Source of the DNA: an uncultured Porphyromonadaceae bacterium
GTDB taxonomy: Bacteria; Bacteroidota; Bacteroidia; Bacteroidales; Muribaculaceae
Direction: 5' to 3'
DNA length: 64,000 nucleotides
NCBI GenBank assembly: GCA_947573485.1
Contig: CANPGB010000012.1
Location: forward strand, 20,127 to 84,126
The first letter of the stretch is position 1; each line of letters opens with the position of its first letter. Below are positions 25,535 to 34,074 of this stretch, piece after piece. A program made the position numbers and the translations under genes. The notes below the pieces were generated by a model. It saw nothing but the letters and a program-made list of their open reading frames with translations, did not search any database and had not been told where the DNA came from.

Positions 25535-26774
25535 GACGCGCCTGCGCCTGCAGTGCCTCGGCGTGTGGCTTGCGCGTCTGATTGTGGGCTTCACTTTCAT
25601 AATATCCGGCTGGGCCAAGGCTATAGACCCCTGGGGTTTCCTTATCAAGACCGGCGAGTACCTGCAGGTGTGGCACATGTCGCTGCCGCGTGAGGTTGTG
25701 CTCACCGGATGTGTTGGTCTGGCATGCGTGGAGTTCTGCACGGGCATACTCGTGGCCACGGGCTCGCTCAAGCGCTTCGCCACATGGATAGCAGCGGCCA
25801 TGATGGCCGTGATGCTGCCGCTTACGGCGTACATAGCTATAGCCTCGCCGGTATCGGACTGCGGCTGCTTCGGCGATTTCCTTGTGATATCCAATACCGC
25901 CACGCTGCTTAAAAACATAGTGCTGGCCGCACTTATAATCTACCTGCTCAAATACGGTCCTGCGGTTAAAGGCATCTATGCCGCCCCTATACAGTGGCTG
26001 CAGGTTGCAGTCTCGCTCGCTTTTCCGCTCTTCCTTGCCTTTGTGGGCTACAATGTGCAGCCCGTGGTCGATTTCCGCCCTTACAAGCTTGGCACCGAAC
26101 TATTTGCCGAGGCCGATGCTTCGACTACCGAAGAGTATATCTATGAAAAAGACGGTGTGCAGCGCTCCTTCGGGCTCGACAGTCTGCCCGACGACAGCTG
26201 GACTTTTGTGGATATGAAGAGCAGTGCCACCGGTGAGGCCGCGGGCTTCGACGTCACCGACAGCGAGGGCTTTGACATCAGCGACGAGCTGACCGGTGCC
26301 GAGGGTCCCGTGCTCTATCTTATAGTCGCCGACCCCGATGTGCAATATCTATCGCGCACTCACCTTACCAACCTCATCTACCGCTATGCCGTGGCCAATG
26401 ATGTGGAAATGAAAGCCATAGCAGGCGCCTCGGGCGAGAGTCTCGACGAGTGGGTGTCGCTCGCCAAGCCTCAGTTCGAGGTCTACTCGGCGGCTCCGAC
26501 AGCTTTGAAGCAGCTTGTGCGCGGCGATGCCGCCCTGGTGTATACCGACGGCGGAATAATAAAATGGAAACGCACACTGTCGTCGGTCGATGAAGAAGCC
26601 TTCGCCCCCGGAGCCGCTCCCGACGCGCTCGCTGCCATAGAACCCGTCGACGACGGTCGCCTGCACCTTGCCGCCCTTGGCATATACCTTGCCGCGATGA
26701 TTGTGATATACGCCCTGAGCCTGTCGCCCAAAATCTTGCGCCTCTTTGCAGGTCATGCAAAAAAAAATGCGTAA
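25524..26774 (+). CDS. DoxX/BT_3928-type membrane protein
   Basis: A 416-residue protein. The N-terminal half is a DoxX/MauE-like four-helix membrane domain (LIVGFTFIISGWAKAIDPWGF, GCFGDFLVISNTATLLKN). The middle (about 180-360) is an extracytoplasmic domain of unknown fold, and a last helix lies near residue 385. A CGCFGD motif like that of MauE/DoxX quinone-redox proteins is kept. It belongs to the family named after BT_3928 of Bacteroides thetaiotaomicron; function unproven. Cotranscribed with DUF1599. Confidence 0.82.
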   Translation: MKLETRLRLQCLGVWLARLIVGFTFIISGWAKAIDPWGFLIKTGEYLQVWHMSLPREVVLTGCVGLACVEFCTGILVATGSLKRFATWIAAAMMAVMLPLTAYIAIASPVSDCGCFGDFLVISNTATLLKNIVLAALIIYLLKYGPAVKGIYAAPIQWLQVAVSLAFPLFLAFVGYNVQPVVDFRPYKLGTELFAEADASTTEEYIYEKDGVQRSFGLDSLPDDSWTFVDMKSSATGEAAGFDVTDSEGFDISDELTGAEGPVLYLIVADPDVQYLSRTHLTNLIYRYAVANDVEMKAIAGASGESLDEWVSLAKPQFEVYSAAPTALKQLVRGDAALVYTDGGIIKWKRTLSSVDEEAFAPGAAPDALAAIEPVDDGRLHLAALGIYLAAMIVIYALSLSPKILRLFAGHAKKNA

Positions 26775-26779
26775 CTTTG
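26745..26779 (+). promoter_or_regulatory. promoter of tpiA
   Basis: TTTG at 26745-26748 and TAACTTTG at 26772-26779 with 23 nt between. The first three bases of the -7 box are the TAA stop of the upstream gene. Confidence 0.55.
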
Positions 26780-26823
26780 CACTCCGTAAATAAGCAAACA
26801 CTCAATAATTCAACTAATATACA

Positions 26824-27579
26824 ATGAGAAAGAATATTGTAGCCGGCAACTGGAAGATGAACACCACCGTTCCCGAAGGTGTTGCCCTCGCAAAAGAAGT
26901 TAACGAAGCCCTCAAAGGTTTCAAGGCTAACTGCGACGTAGTTATCTGCGTTCCTTTCACCCACCTCTGCCCCGTAGCGGCCGAAATCGACCAGAACATC
27001 CTTGGTCTCGGTGCTGAAAACTGCGCCGACCACGCATCGGGTGCCTACACCGGCGAAGTTTCTGCTCCGATGGTAGCTTCCACCGGCGCCAAATATGTAA
27101 TTCTCGGTCACTCTGAGCGTCGCCAGTACTATGGCGAAACCTCGGCCACTCTCCGCGAAAAAGTGGCTCTCGCTCTCGCTAACGGTCTCACTCCTATCTT
27201 CTGCATCGGCGAAGTTCTCGAAGAGCGCGACAACGGTACCTACAACGAAGTTGTAAAGACCCAGATCGAAGAAGGCCTCTTCAACCTCAGCGCTGAAGAC
27301 TTCGGCAAAATCATCCTCGCTTACGAACCTGTATGGGCTATCGGGACAGGCAAAACCGCTACCGCCGACCAGGCCGAGGATATGCACGCTCACATCCGTG
27401 CCGTCATCGCAGGCAAATATGGCAAAGAAGTTGCTGAAAACTGCTCGATTCTCTACGGCGGCAGCTGCAAGCCCTCTAACGCAGCCGAGCTCTTCGCTAA
27501 ACCCGACGTAGACGGTGGCCTCATCGGTGGCGCCGCACTCAAGTGCGCCGACTTCATGGGCATTGTAAAGGCATTCTGA
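26824..27579 (+). CDS. tpiA: triosephosphate isomerase
   Basis: A 251-residue glycolytic TIM barrel. Catalytic residues are visible: Lys in AGNWKMN, His in ILGHSERR and Glu in [11 protein letters not shown]; the phosphate-binding [12 protein letters not shown] and [10 protein letters not shown] loops are also present. Codon use is biased as in a highly expressed gene. Its own promoter overlaps the upstream stop codon, and a strong terminator follows. Confidence 0.97.
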   Translation: MRKNIVAGNWKMNTTVPEGVALAKEVNEALKGFKANCDVVICVPFTHLCPVAAEIDQNILGLGAENCADHASGAYTGEVSAPMVASTGAKYVILGHSERRQYYGETSATLREKVALALANGLTPIFCIGEVLEERDNGTYNEVVKTQIEEGLFNLSAEDFGKIILAYEPVWAIGTGKTATADQAEDMHAHIRAVIAGKYGKEVAENCSILYGGSCKPSNAAELFAKPDVDGGLIGGAALKCADFMGIVKAF

Positions 27580-27600
27580 TAACAGAGCCGTTTATAATAT

Positions 27601-27645
27601 ACTGTCGCCCGCGCGGCCGACGCGCGGGCGACAGTTACCTTTTTT
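27601..27645 (+). terminator. intrinsic terminator of tpiA
   Basis: Perfect 15-bp GC-rich arms (27601-27615 and 27621-27635) around a 5-nt loop, followed by TACCTTTTTT. One of the strongest hairpins in the window. The SPOR gene starts only 7 nt after the T run. Confidence 0.85.
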
Positions 27646-27651
27646 AAAGAT

Positions 27652-28128
27652 ATGTCGAAAATCAAGATACTCACAGCAGCCGCTCTCATATGCGGCGCCA
27701 GCGTTTCAGCTCTTGCCGAGGTTTCGATTGTGAAATCAATAGAGGCGAGTGGCAACGTTACGGTCGATCAGCCCGAGGCTCTCGCAAGGTTGATTGTCCA
27801 TACTCCTGTGGCACAGTCTTCCGACGATTCAGAGACACCCCACAGAACAGTCTCCGCCACCCGCACAGGCTATCGTGTGCAGGTTTTCGACGATAATAAT
27901 CCCCGCACTGCGCGCGCCGGAGCCGAAGCAGCCAACAGCCGTATGGCCGCTGAGTTTCCCCATATGCGCAGCTACCTCTCTTTCAACTCGCCCTATTGGC
28001 GCGTGAAGGTGGGCGATTTCCGCACACGTGCCGAGGCAGAGGCCGCTATGGCCGAAATACGTCAGGCCATGCCGCACCTCGCTCCCTATCTGCGCGTTAT
28101 GCGCGATAAAATAAATATCAATGACTGA
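27652..28128 (+). CDS. exported SPOR-domain protein
   Basis: A 158-residue protein with a signal peptide ([17 protein letters not shown]) and a C-terminal SPOR domain (about 73-150; [35 protein letters not shown]). SPOR domains bind peptidoglycan lacking stem peptides, often at division sites. It overlaps folE by 8 nt. Since the tpiA terminator precedes it, a promoter is needed close by: TACCTTTT at 27636-27643 is a near-match but overlaps the T run. Confidence 0.85.
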   Translation: MSKIKILTAAALICGASVSALAEVSIVKSIEASGNVTVDQPEALARLIVHTPVAQSSDDSETPHRTVSATRTGYRVQVFDDNNPRTARAGAEAANSRMAAEFPHMRSYLSFNSPYWRVKVGDFRTRAEAEAAMAEIRQAMPHLAPYLRVMRDKININD

Positions 28129-28702
28129 TATGGAAACACCTGACGAAGAGCGCATCAAGGCTATCTCAGAGCATATAGAGGCAATCGTCGGACTCCTTGG
28201 CGAAGATGTGTCGCGCGAGGGGCTCGTGAAGACGCCAGTGCGCGCTGCCAAAGCTCTGTGGTTCCTCACTTCGGGCTACCGCACCGAGGCCGCTCCCCTC
28301 ATGGAGCAGGCTCTTTTTGAGCATGAAGGCTCGCAACTCATTGTCGTAAAAGATATTGAGTTCTATTCGATGTGCGAGCATCACATACTTCCGTTTTTCG
28401 GTAAGGTGAGCATCGGTTATATTCCCGACGGCAAGATTGTGGGTCTCAGCAAGCTGGCCCGCATAGTTAATGTATATGCTCGGCGCCTGCAGGTGCAGGA
28501 GCGCTTCACCGCACAAATCTGCGATGTGGTGCGCGAGACTCTCGGAGCCAAAGGTGTTATAGTCACATGCTCGGGCGAGCACCTGTGCATGAAAATGCGC
28601 GGTGTTGAGAAACAGCACTCCGCCACAACCACAATGCACTACAACGGCGTATTTGCCCAAGATGCCGCACTCCGCGCCGAGTTCTTCGCTGCTATAAGAT
28701 AA
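28121..28702 (+). CDS. folE: GTP cyclohydrolase I
   Basis: A 193-residue type I enzyme that converts GTP to dihydroneopterin triphosphate, first step of folate synthesis. Zinc ligands are visible in CEHH (Cys85) and in [34 protein letters not shown] is the conserved core. The start at 28121 overlaps the SPOR gene; an ATG three codons later is also possible. Confidence 0.96.
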   Translation: MTDMETPDEERIKAISEHIEAIVGLLGEDVSREGLVKTPVRAAKALWFLTSGYRTEAAPLMEQALFEHEGSQLIVVKDIEFYSMCEHHILPFFGKVSIGYIPDGKIVGLSKLARIVNVYARRLQVQERFTAQICDVVRETLGAKGVIVTCSGEHLCMKMRGVEKQHSATTTMHYNGVFAQDAALRAEFFAAIR

Positions 28703-28723
28703 GAGCCTGATTTTTTGTTACTC

Positions 28724-29506
28724 TCAGTGCATAGTCTGCACTCCGCCGCCGTTTACCATAAGCGTCTGGCCGCTTATCCATGCCGCTGCGGGCGACGCCA
28801 GGAACAGCACGGCACGGGCTATATCGCAGACCTCACCGAGGCGCTGAATAGGAGTATGGGCAAGCATGCGCTGCTGCATGTCGGCAGTGAGCACACTTTC
28901 GAGGGCATGAGTGCGGGTCGCGCCGGGCCCTACGTTGTTGATGCGTATTCCCATAGGGCCGTAATCATAAGCTAAGTTCGATGCCATATGGTTTAGCGCA
29001 GCCTTCGAGGAGCCGTAAATTGCCATAGACGCCTCATTGTTTATGCTGCTCATCGAAGTGATATTCACAATGCTGCCGTAGCCCGAAGCTTGCATATGAG
29101 GTGCTGCAAGTCGACACAATTGCCAAGGGGCGAAAACATTTATGGCATAGATGCGCTCTACGTAAGCCCTGTCGATAGCGAAGGGATTCTCGCGGCCACC
29201 TCCGCCCATGCCGACGTTGTTTACCAGAATATTTATAGTGCCGTAAGTTTTCACGGCAAAATCTATAAGGGCTTCGAGGTCGTTGGTGTCCAGCACATTG
29301 CATGCCACGGCAGCAGCCTTGCCGCCGTCGGCTATAATTCCATTGGCTGTTGCCTGAGCTTTTTCGGTCGAGAGGTCGCTGACAATAACCGAGGCTCCTG
29401 CGGCAGCGAGAATCTCGCAGCAGCCGTGACCGATGCCGTCGCCACCACCGGTTACGACGGCCACTTTTCCGCTGAGGTCGAAAAGCGATGCTATATCTGT
29501 TTTCAT
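28724..29506 (-). CDS. short-chain dehydrogenase, likely 7-alpha-hydroxysteroid dehydrogenase
   Basis: A 260-residue NAD(P)-dependent short-chain dehydrogenase. The cofactor motif TGGGDGIG is at 19-26, NNVG at 96-99, and the catalytic set is N123, S151, Y164 and K168. The C-terminal part (HTPIQRLGEVCDIARAVLFL, SPAAAWISGQ, VNGGGVQ) closely resembles the Escherichia coli 7-alpha-hydroxysteroid dehydrogenase HdhA, which acts on bile acids; this comparison is from memory. Last gene of a minus-strand run with an ADP-ribosylglycohydrolase and a C45-like amidase. Substrate is inferred; a general ketoreductase is possible. Confidence 0.75.
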   Translation of the reverse strand: MKTDIASLFDLSGKVAVVTGGGDGIGHGCCEILAAAGASVIVSDLSTEKAQATANGIIADGGKAAAVACNVLDTNDLEALIDFAVKTYGTINILVNNVGMGGGGRENPFAIDRAYVERIYAINVFAPWQLCRLAAPHMQASGYGSIVNITSMSSINNEASMAIYGSSKAALNHMASNLAYDYGPMGIRINNVGPGATRTHALESVLTADMQQRMLAHTPIQRLGEVCDIARAVLFLASPAAAWISGQTLMVNGGGVQTMH

Positions 29507-29538
29507 ACTTAATATAACATCGTCTACAGCAGGCTTGT

Positions 29539-30357
29539 TTATGATACCCGGGAGTTAAACTCCTCGATAGCAGGGATAAGCAGCTCGATACGCTTTTTAA
29601 CCGAATCAAGAATGTGCAAGGGGATGGCTCCGTAAAAAGCAGCTGCTATCGGTCCGGCTATGGCCGCCTGGGTGTCGGAATCCCCTCCAAGTGCCACGGC
29701 CATACGCACACACGATTCATAGTCAGAACTTTCAAAAAAGCATATCAAGGCCTCCGGCACCGAGCCTGCGCAAGTAACAACAAAGCTGTATTCGGGTTGG
29801 AAATCGAGGTAAGAGCGACCAAGGTCATATCGGGTTAGCGCCTGCAGTTCTGCTTTTATGCCGTCTTTTGAATATACTCTTGCGCCGTTGTCATCTCTCT
29901 GTAAAGCGAGCCAGACAGCAGCTGCCACGGCTTGTGCACCCTTGATACCCTCGGGATGATTGTGGGTGACTTCGGCAGATTTTTTAGCAAGATCAAGAGC
30001 TTCGTCAAAAGATGCGGCCGCCGCTCCGCAGGCACTTGCACGCATCGCCGACCCGTTGCCGAAGCTGTTGTAGGGTTGTGGATTTTCCGACCTAATCCAG
30101 CGTCTGAACATGCCGCCATATCCGGCGTATGGAAACTTCCGGCACCACTCCTGCAAGGCTTCATCGAAGTGGCGATTATTGATAATAGCATCGGCAACTG
30201 CAACAGTGCATACCGAGTCATCGGTAAAGCGTGAGCCTTTGGGAAGCATGTCGAAATCAATATCTTTTGTTGGGCGCCATTCATAGGCTGAACCTATCAT
30301 GTCGCCACAAATAGCTCCATATAACACCAGCCTGGCCGCTTCGATATCTTTTTTCAT
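29539..30357 (-). CDS. ADP-ribosylglycohydrolase-family protein
   Basis: A 272-residue protein of the DraG/ARH fold. Dinuclear magnesium-binding signatures are visible: GDMIGSAYEW, FTDDSVCTVAVADAI and the C-terminal GGDSDTQAAIAG. Family members remove ADP-ribose from proteins, nucleic acids or small molecules. No ADP-ribosyltransferase is adjacent, so the target is unknown. It lies 25 nt after the C45-like gene and 32 nt before the dehydrogenase. Confidence 0.88.
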   Translation of the reverse strand: MKKDIEAARLVLYGAICGDMIGSAYEWRPTKDIDFDMLPKGSRFTDDSVCTVAVADAIINNRHFDEALQEWCRKFPYAGYGGMFRRWIRSENPQPYNSFGNGSAMRASACGAAAASFDEALDLAKKSAEVTHNHPEGIKGAQAVAAAVWLALQRDDNGARVYSKDGIKAELQALTRYDLGRSYLDFQPEYSFVVTCAGSVPEALICFFESSDYESCVRMAVALGGDSDTQAAIAGPIAAAFYGAIPLHILDSVKKRIELLIPAIEEFNSRVS

Positions 30358-30382
30358 AGATTCATCTTATGTCTTATTTGTC

Positions 30383-31456
30383 TTATTTTCTGAGCTCGGC
30401 AGCCTTGGAGTATTCTTCGAGAGAAATATTGAATTGCTCCTCGCTGATTTCGCGAACGGCGTCGAGGTTGATGTACTTCTGTCCGTTGCCTCTTTTTATC
30501 GGAAAAACCTTTTCCATGAGTTCCGACGCCTGCAGCCCGAGGGTGCTTCGTGCGTTACCGGGACCGGCAGGACCAGCCTCTTCAGGAATATTGTCGAGGG
30601 TCACGCCCACCACGTGCGAGCAGGGCGGGTATGCGATGTTGGCCCACATAATCATCTTGGAGGGGTCTTCGCCTTTGAGCAGACCTTCCACTGCAATGGA
30701 GGCGGTGGAAGAGTGGCGGGGTATGAAATCCTGGTCTACAGTCCATGTCTCGCTGCTTTGAACGGCGTCGAAGCCCGTGACAGAATTGTAGAAGGTGCGG
30801 CTCAGCGTCTCGGTGAGCGATGCCGGGGTTATCGAGCCGGTCTCTATCTGGTGTTTCATAAGCGCCTCGACGTTGGCGTGGCGTATGTAGCCGAGCCCCT
30901 CGTCGGGCGTGCCGCTGTAGGCGTAGTTGGTGCGTATGAGCACGCCCGTGGGCGAGTCGGCCACATCAAAACGCTCGAAAGTGTAGTCGTCGGTCTCGAA
31001 GTAGGCGGCGTTTCCGTCTGCGTCCATTACTCCGAAGTTTGTGCGCACTCCAAGGGGTTTGGGCAGGCGCTCGAGGAGAGCCTCGAAGTCGTCGACGCTG
31101 CGGCACTCGCCAAGAGCGGTGGCCATTACGAAGCCCTCGCGGTCGATCCAGGCCGGGTCGTTCTCAGGCAGGTTATATGCCACAGTGTTCATTATGGCGA
31201 AACCGGCGTCGTTCATGCCCATCCACGCTTCGTCGGTGCGCAGGGAGTCGGAGCCGTTGAAGAGACCCACGTAGCCTATCTTGCCGGGATTGTCAACCCG
31301 GTAAAGGAAATTGTTTGTCGCCGAGGTATCGCGGTGTTTCCATAAGATAGGTCGGCCGTCTGCCGAGGCCTTGGCGGAGACTATCATTGAAGTACAGGCG
31401 TTGGCGGCGACACTTGCCGACAGCAGCACGAGAGAGAGGAAGCGTGGTATATTCAT
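30383..31456 (-). CDS. secreted C45-like Ntn hydrolase (linear amide C-N hydrolase)
   Basis: A 357-residue exported protein. A signal peptide ends in ANA just before Cys21, so cleavage by signal peptidase I would leave Cys at the mature N-terminus, as the nucleophile of an Ntn hydrolase must be. The following CTSMIVSAKASADGRPILWKHRD matches the C45/choloylglycine hydrolase-like clan (Cys, then Arg and Asp). Family members cleave linear amides, including acyl-amino acids and penicillins; bile salt hydrolases are distant relatives. It starts 5 nt after queA. Substrate unknown. Confidence 0.82.
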   Translation of the reverse strand: MNIPRFLSLVLLSASVAANACTSMIVSAKASADGRPILWKHRDTSATNNFLYRVDNPGKIGYVGLFNGSDSLRTDEAWMGMNDAGFAIMNTVAYNLPENDPAWIDREGFVMATALGECRSVDDFEALLERLPKPLGVRTNFGVMDADGNAAYFETDDYTFERFDVADSPTGVLIRTNYAYSGTPDEGLGYIRHANVEALMKHQIETGSITPASLTETLSRTFYNSVTGFDAVQSSETWTVDQDFIPRHSSTASIAVEGLLKGEDPSKMIMWANIAYPPCSHVVGVTLDNIPEEAGPAGPGNARSTLGLQASELMEKVFPIKRGNGQKYINLDAVREISEEQFNISLEEYSKAAELRK

Positions 31457-31461
31457 AGTTC

Positions 31462-32682
31462 TTATTTACAAAAAAGACAGGCGTCGCCGTAGCTCAGGAA
31501 GCGGTAGTCGGAGTCGAGGGCGTGTTTATATATGTCGCGCCATTGGTCACCGAGAAATGCCGAGACGAGCAGCAGGAGGGTAGACTGCGGCTGGTGGAAA
31601 TTGGTAATCATGGCATCGACAATGCGGTAGGTGTAGCCGGGGGCTATTATGATGCGTGTGCGGGCCACGAAGCAATCCTCGCCGTTGCTGTCGAGCATGT
31701 CGCGCAGGGCACCGAGTGCGGTGGCTGCGTCGGGCATGGCATAATCGGCGGAGTAGGGGCCCCATTGCGGCACCTCTCCGTCCCATTTGCCTGCTGCCAC
31801 GAGGCAACCGGCATGGTAGAGGCTCTCGAGGGTGCGCACCGAGGTGGTGCCCACGGCCACTATGGGGCGTTTGCCTACGCACTCGGCGAGGTCGGCAATA
31901 AGTTGGCGGTCAACGGCTATCCACTCGCTGTGCATATCATGGTCGCCAATGCGCTCCGACTTCACCGGCCTGAATGTACCGGCGCCGACATGCAGCGTTA
32001 CCTCGCGGCGCTCGACTCCGGCGGCATCCACAGCTTCGAGGAGCGCCGGTGTGAAATGCAGGCCTGCCGTAGGCGCGGCCACAGAGCCGTCGATGTGGCT
32101 GTATACGGTCTGGTAGTCGGTGGTGTCGCTCGCTTCTGAACGGCGGTTGAGGTAGGGCGGAATCGGTATCTCGCCGATGGCGGCTATGATGTCGGAGAAG
32201 GTGAGCGAGGGATTATCCCACTCAAATTCTATTGTCTGCGAGCGGTCGGGCGCAGGGGGCACGGGCAGGCGGCGGGCGCTGAGGGAAGTGCGCCCCGCAG
32301 GGGTGCTCACCTCGGTGATGAGGTCGCCCTCTTTCCACTTCTTGGAGTTGCCCACGAGGCACTGCCAGGCGCAGCTGTGGCGCGAGGCGAAAGCCTGCTC
32401 GTAGTCGGCGGGGCTGTGAGGCTCCAGGCAGAATATCTCTATAGCCGCGCCCGTGGCTTTGGCAAAGCGCAGGCGGGCGTTTATAACGCGTGTGTTATTA
32501 TATATGAGCATGGCGCCGGAGGGCAGCAGTGAGGGCAGCTCGTTGAAGCGGCGGTCGCTTATCGAGCCGTTGTTCCACACAAGCAGCTTGCATGCGTCGC
32601 GCTCTGCAAGAGGGTGTGTGGCTATGCGGTGGTCGGGAAGAGGGTAGTTGTACTCTTCAATCTTTATATTCTGAGGTTGCAT
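31462..32682 (-). CDS. QueA-type SAM:tRNA ribosyltransferase-isomerase, paralogue 1
   Basis: A 406-residue QueA-family protein that would transfer the ribosyl part of SAM to 7-aminomethyl-7-deazaguanine in tRNA to give epoxyqueuosine. Motifs: LIYNNTRVINARL, SDTTDYQTVYSHIDGSVAAPTAGLHFT, VTLHVGAGTFRPV, VGTTSVRTLESL and ITNFHQPQSTLLLLVSAFLG. It is about 50 residues longer than, and clearly divergent from, the second copy at 42.3 kb; two such genes are common in Bacteroidetes. It heads the C45-like/ADP-ribosylglycohydrolase/dehydrogenase operon. Confidence 0.85.
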   Translation of the reverse strand: MQPQNIKIEEYNYPLPDHRIATHPLAERDACKLLVWNNGSISDRRFNELPSLLPSGAMLIYNNTRVINARLRFAKATGAAIEIFCLEPHSPADYEQAFASRHSCAWQCLVGNSKKWKEGDLITEVSTPAGRTSLSARRLPVPPAPDRSQTIEFEWDNPSLTFSDIIAAIGEIPIPPYLNRRSEASDTTDYQTVYSHIDGSVAAPTAGLHFTPALLEAVDAAGVERREVTLHVGAGTFRPVKSERIGDHDMHSEWIAVDRQLIADLAECVGKRPIVAVGTTSVRTLESLYHAGCLVAAGKWDGEVPQWGPYSADYAMPDAATALGALRDMLDSNGEDCFVARTRIIIAPGYTYRIVDAMITNFHQPQSTLLLLVSAFLGDQWRDIYKHALDSDYRFLSYGDACLFCK

Positions 32683-32706
32683 TTTTTACTGAAGGAAAAA
32701 TCTCTG

Positions 32707-32737
32707 CAAAAATAATAAAAAGTAGTATCTTTGCAAA
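32707..32737. promoter_or_regulatory. interleaved divergent promoters of queA paralogue and DUF2130 gene
   Basis: Minus strand: TTTG at 32737-32734, 19-nt spacer, TATTTTTG at 32714-32707. Plus strand: TATCTTTG at 32726-32733 lies inside that spacer. The two promoters cannot be occupied together. Confidence 0.6.
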
Positions 32738-32767
32738 ACATAAAATCATCAGCAAAAACAGCGAAAG

Positions 32768-34024
32768 ATGAAAGAATTGAAATGCCCGCATTGCGGTAAT
32801 GTTTTTCAGGTAGATAAAGAAGCTTTCGACACCATAGCCTCGCAAGTGCGCAATGCTGCCTTTGAGGCAGAACTCGAGCGCCGCACAAAAGAGCTCGCAG
32901 GGCGCCTCGAAGCAGAGTACGACGTGCGCCGCCTCAACGGCGAGCGTTCGCTGCGTGAGGCCGCCGCTGCCAAGGACAGCGAGATTGCGCGCCTCAAAGC
33001 CGCTCTCGAAGCCGATGCGGAGCGCCGCAACGCCGCCGTGCTCGAAGAGCGACAGCGTGTTGCCGATACTTTGCGCGACCGTGATATTGAGATTGCGCGC
33101 CTGAAGAGTTACGGCGATAATCTGCGGCGCGAGGCGCAGGCCGAGATTGCCTCGCTCAAAGAGCGTCAGGCTGTGGAGATTGCCGAGAAAGACCGCGAGA
33201 TTCAATATCATAAGGATTTCAAGACTCGTCTCTCCACCAAAATGATAGGCGAGACTCTTGAGATTCACTGCGCCACGCTTTTCAGTCAGGCACAGAGCAT
33301 GGGTATGTTCGCCGAGGCCTCGTTCTGCAAGGATAACGACGCCCGCTATGGCAGCAAAGGCGACTTCATTTTCCGTGATTACATCGACGGCCGCGAGTAT
33401 ATATCTATAATGTTCGAGATGAAAAACGAGGCCGACGCCACCGCTTCGAAGCACCGTAACGAAGATTTCTTCGAGAAACTCGACCGCGACAGACGCGAGA
33501 AGGGCTGCGAATACGCCGTGCTCGTAACCATGCTCGAGCGCGACAGCGAACTCTACAACAGCGGCATAGTAAACGTTTCGCACCGCTACCCGAAGATGTA
33601 TGTGGTGCGTCCGCACCTTTTCATGACTCTGATTTCTATCCTCGCCCAGGCCGCCCGCCGCAACCAGGCCGAGATCAGCGCCTTGCGCACCGAGCTCGAG
33701 GTTGCCCGCGCCCAGAGTGTCGATGTCACCAACTTCGAGCGCAAGCGCGACCGCTTTGTGGCCGACTTCGGCAAACTCGTTGAGGCTCATGTCAAGAAGC
33801 ACAACGAGGCCATAGGCGGCATCGACAAGGTTATCGAGTCGCTTGAGAAGCAAATAGAGCAATTGCGCAAGGTGAAAGCACTCTTCGATGCTTCGGAGCA
33901 GAAACTCGTCAGGGCAGGGGAGAGCGCCGAGAACGATTTCACAATCAAGAAGCTAACTTACGGCAATCCTACCATGCGCGAGAAATTCAAGCAGGCGCGA
34001 GAGTACGGTGCCGACGAAGAATAA
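32768..34024 (+). CDS. DUF2130 protein with coiled coil and nuclease-like core
   Basis: A 418-residue cytoplasmic protein. An N-terminal CPHCGNVF zinc-finger-like knuckle is followed by a long coiled coil (about 30-155, rich in E/R/A heptads), then the DUF2130 core containing GSKGDFIF and ISIMFEMKNE. The spaced Asp and E-x-K resemble a PD-(D/E)XK nuclease site. A second coiled coil closes the protein (about 305-380). Function unknown; no restriction or defence genes are adjacent. Confidence 0.85.
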   Translation: MKELKCPHCGNVFQVDKEAFDTIASQVRNAAFEAELERRTKELAGRLEAEYDVRRLNGERSLREAAAAKDSEIARLKAALEADAERRNAAVLEERQRVADTLRDRDIEIARLKSYGDNLRREAQAEIASLKERQAVEIAEKDREIQYHKDFKTRLSTKMIGETLEIHCATLFSQAQSMGMFAEASFCKDNDARYGSKGDFIFRDYIDGREYISIMFEMKNEADATASKHRNEDFFEKLDRDRREKGCEYAVLVTMLERDSELYNSGIVNVSHRYPKMYVVRPHLFMTLISILAQAARRNQAEISALRTELEVARAQSVDVTNFERKRDRFVADFGKLVEAHVKKHNEAIGGIDKVIESLEKQIEQLRKVKALFDASEQKLVRAGESAENDFTIKKLTYGNPTMREKFKQAREYGADEE

Positions 34025-34056
34025 TTTGGTCAAGTGAGGGAAAATCGCTATCTTTG
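34025..34056 (+). promoter_or_regulatory. promoter of the murein-salvage operon
   Basis: TTTG at 34025-34028, a 20-nt spacer and TATCTTTG at 34049-34056; ATG follows at 34075. It excludes a start at 34054. Confidence 0.7.
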
Positions 34057-34074
34057 TTTTCCAAATCAGTACCG

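Noticed and set aside
28724..29506. FabG (3-oxoacyl-ACP reductase) for the short-chain dehydrogenase
   Set aside because: The C-terminal block resembles HdhA more, and no fatty-acid genes are nearby; a general SDR role is still possible.
30383..31456. Classical bile salt hydrolase (choloylglycine hydrolase)
   Set aside because: The Cys and Arg/Asp positions fit the clan, but the sequence is C45-like; claiming BSH would overstate.
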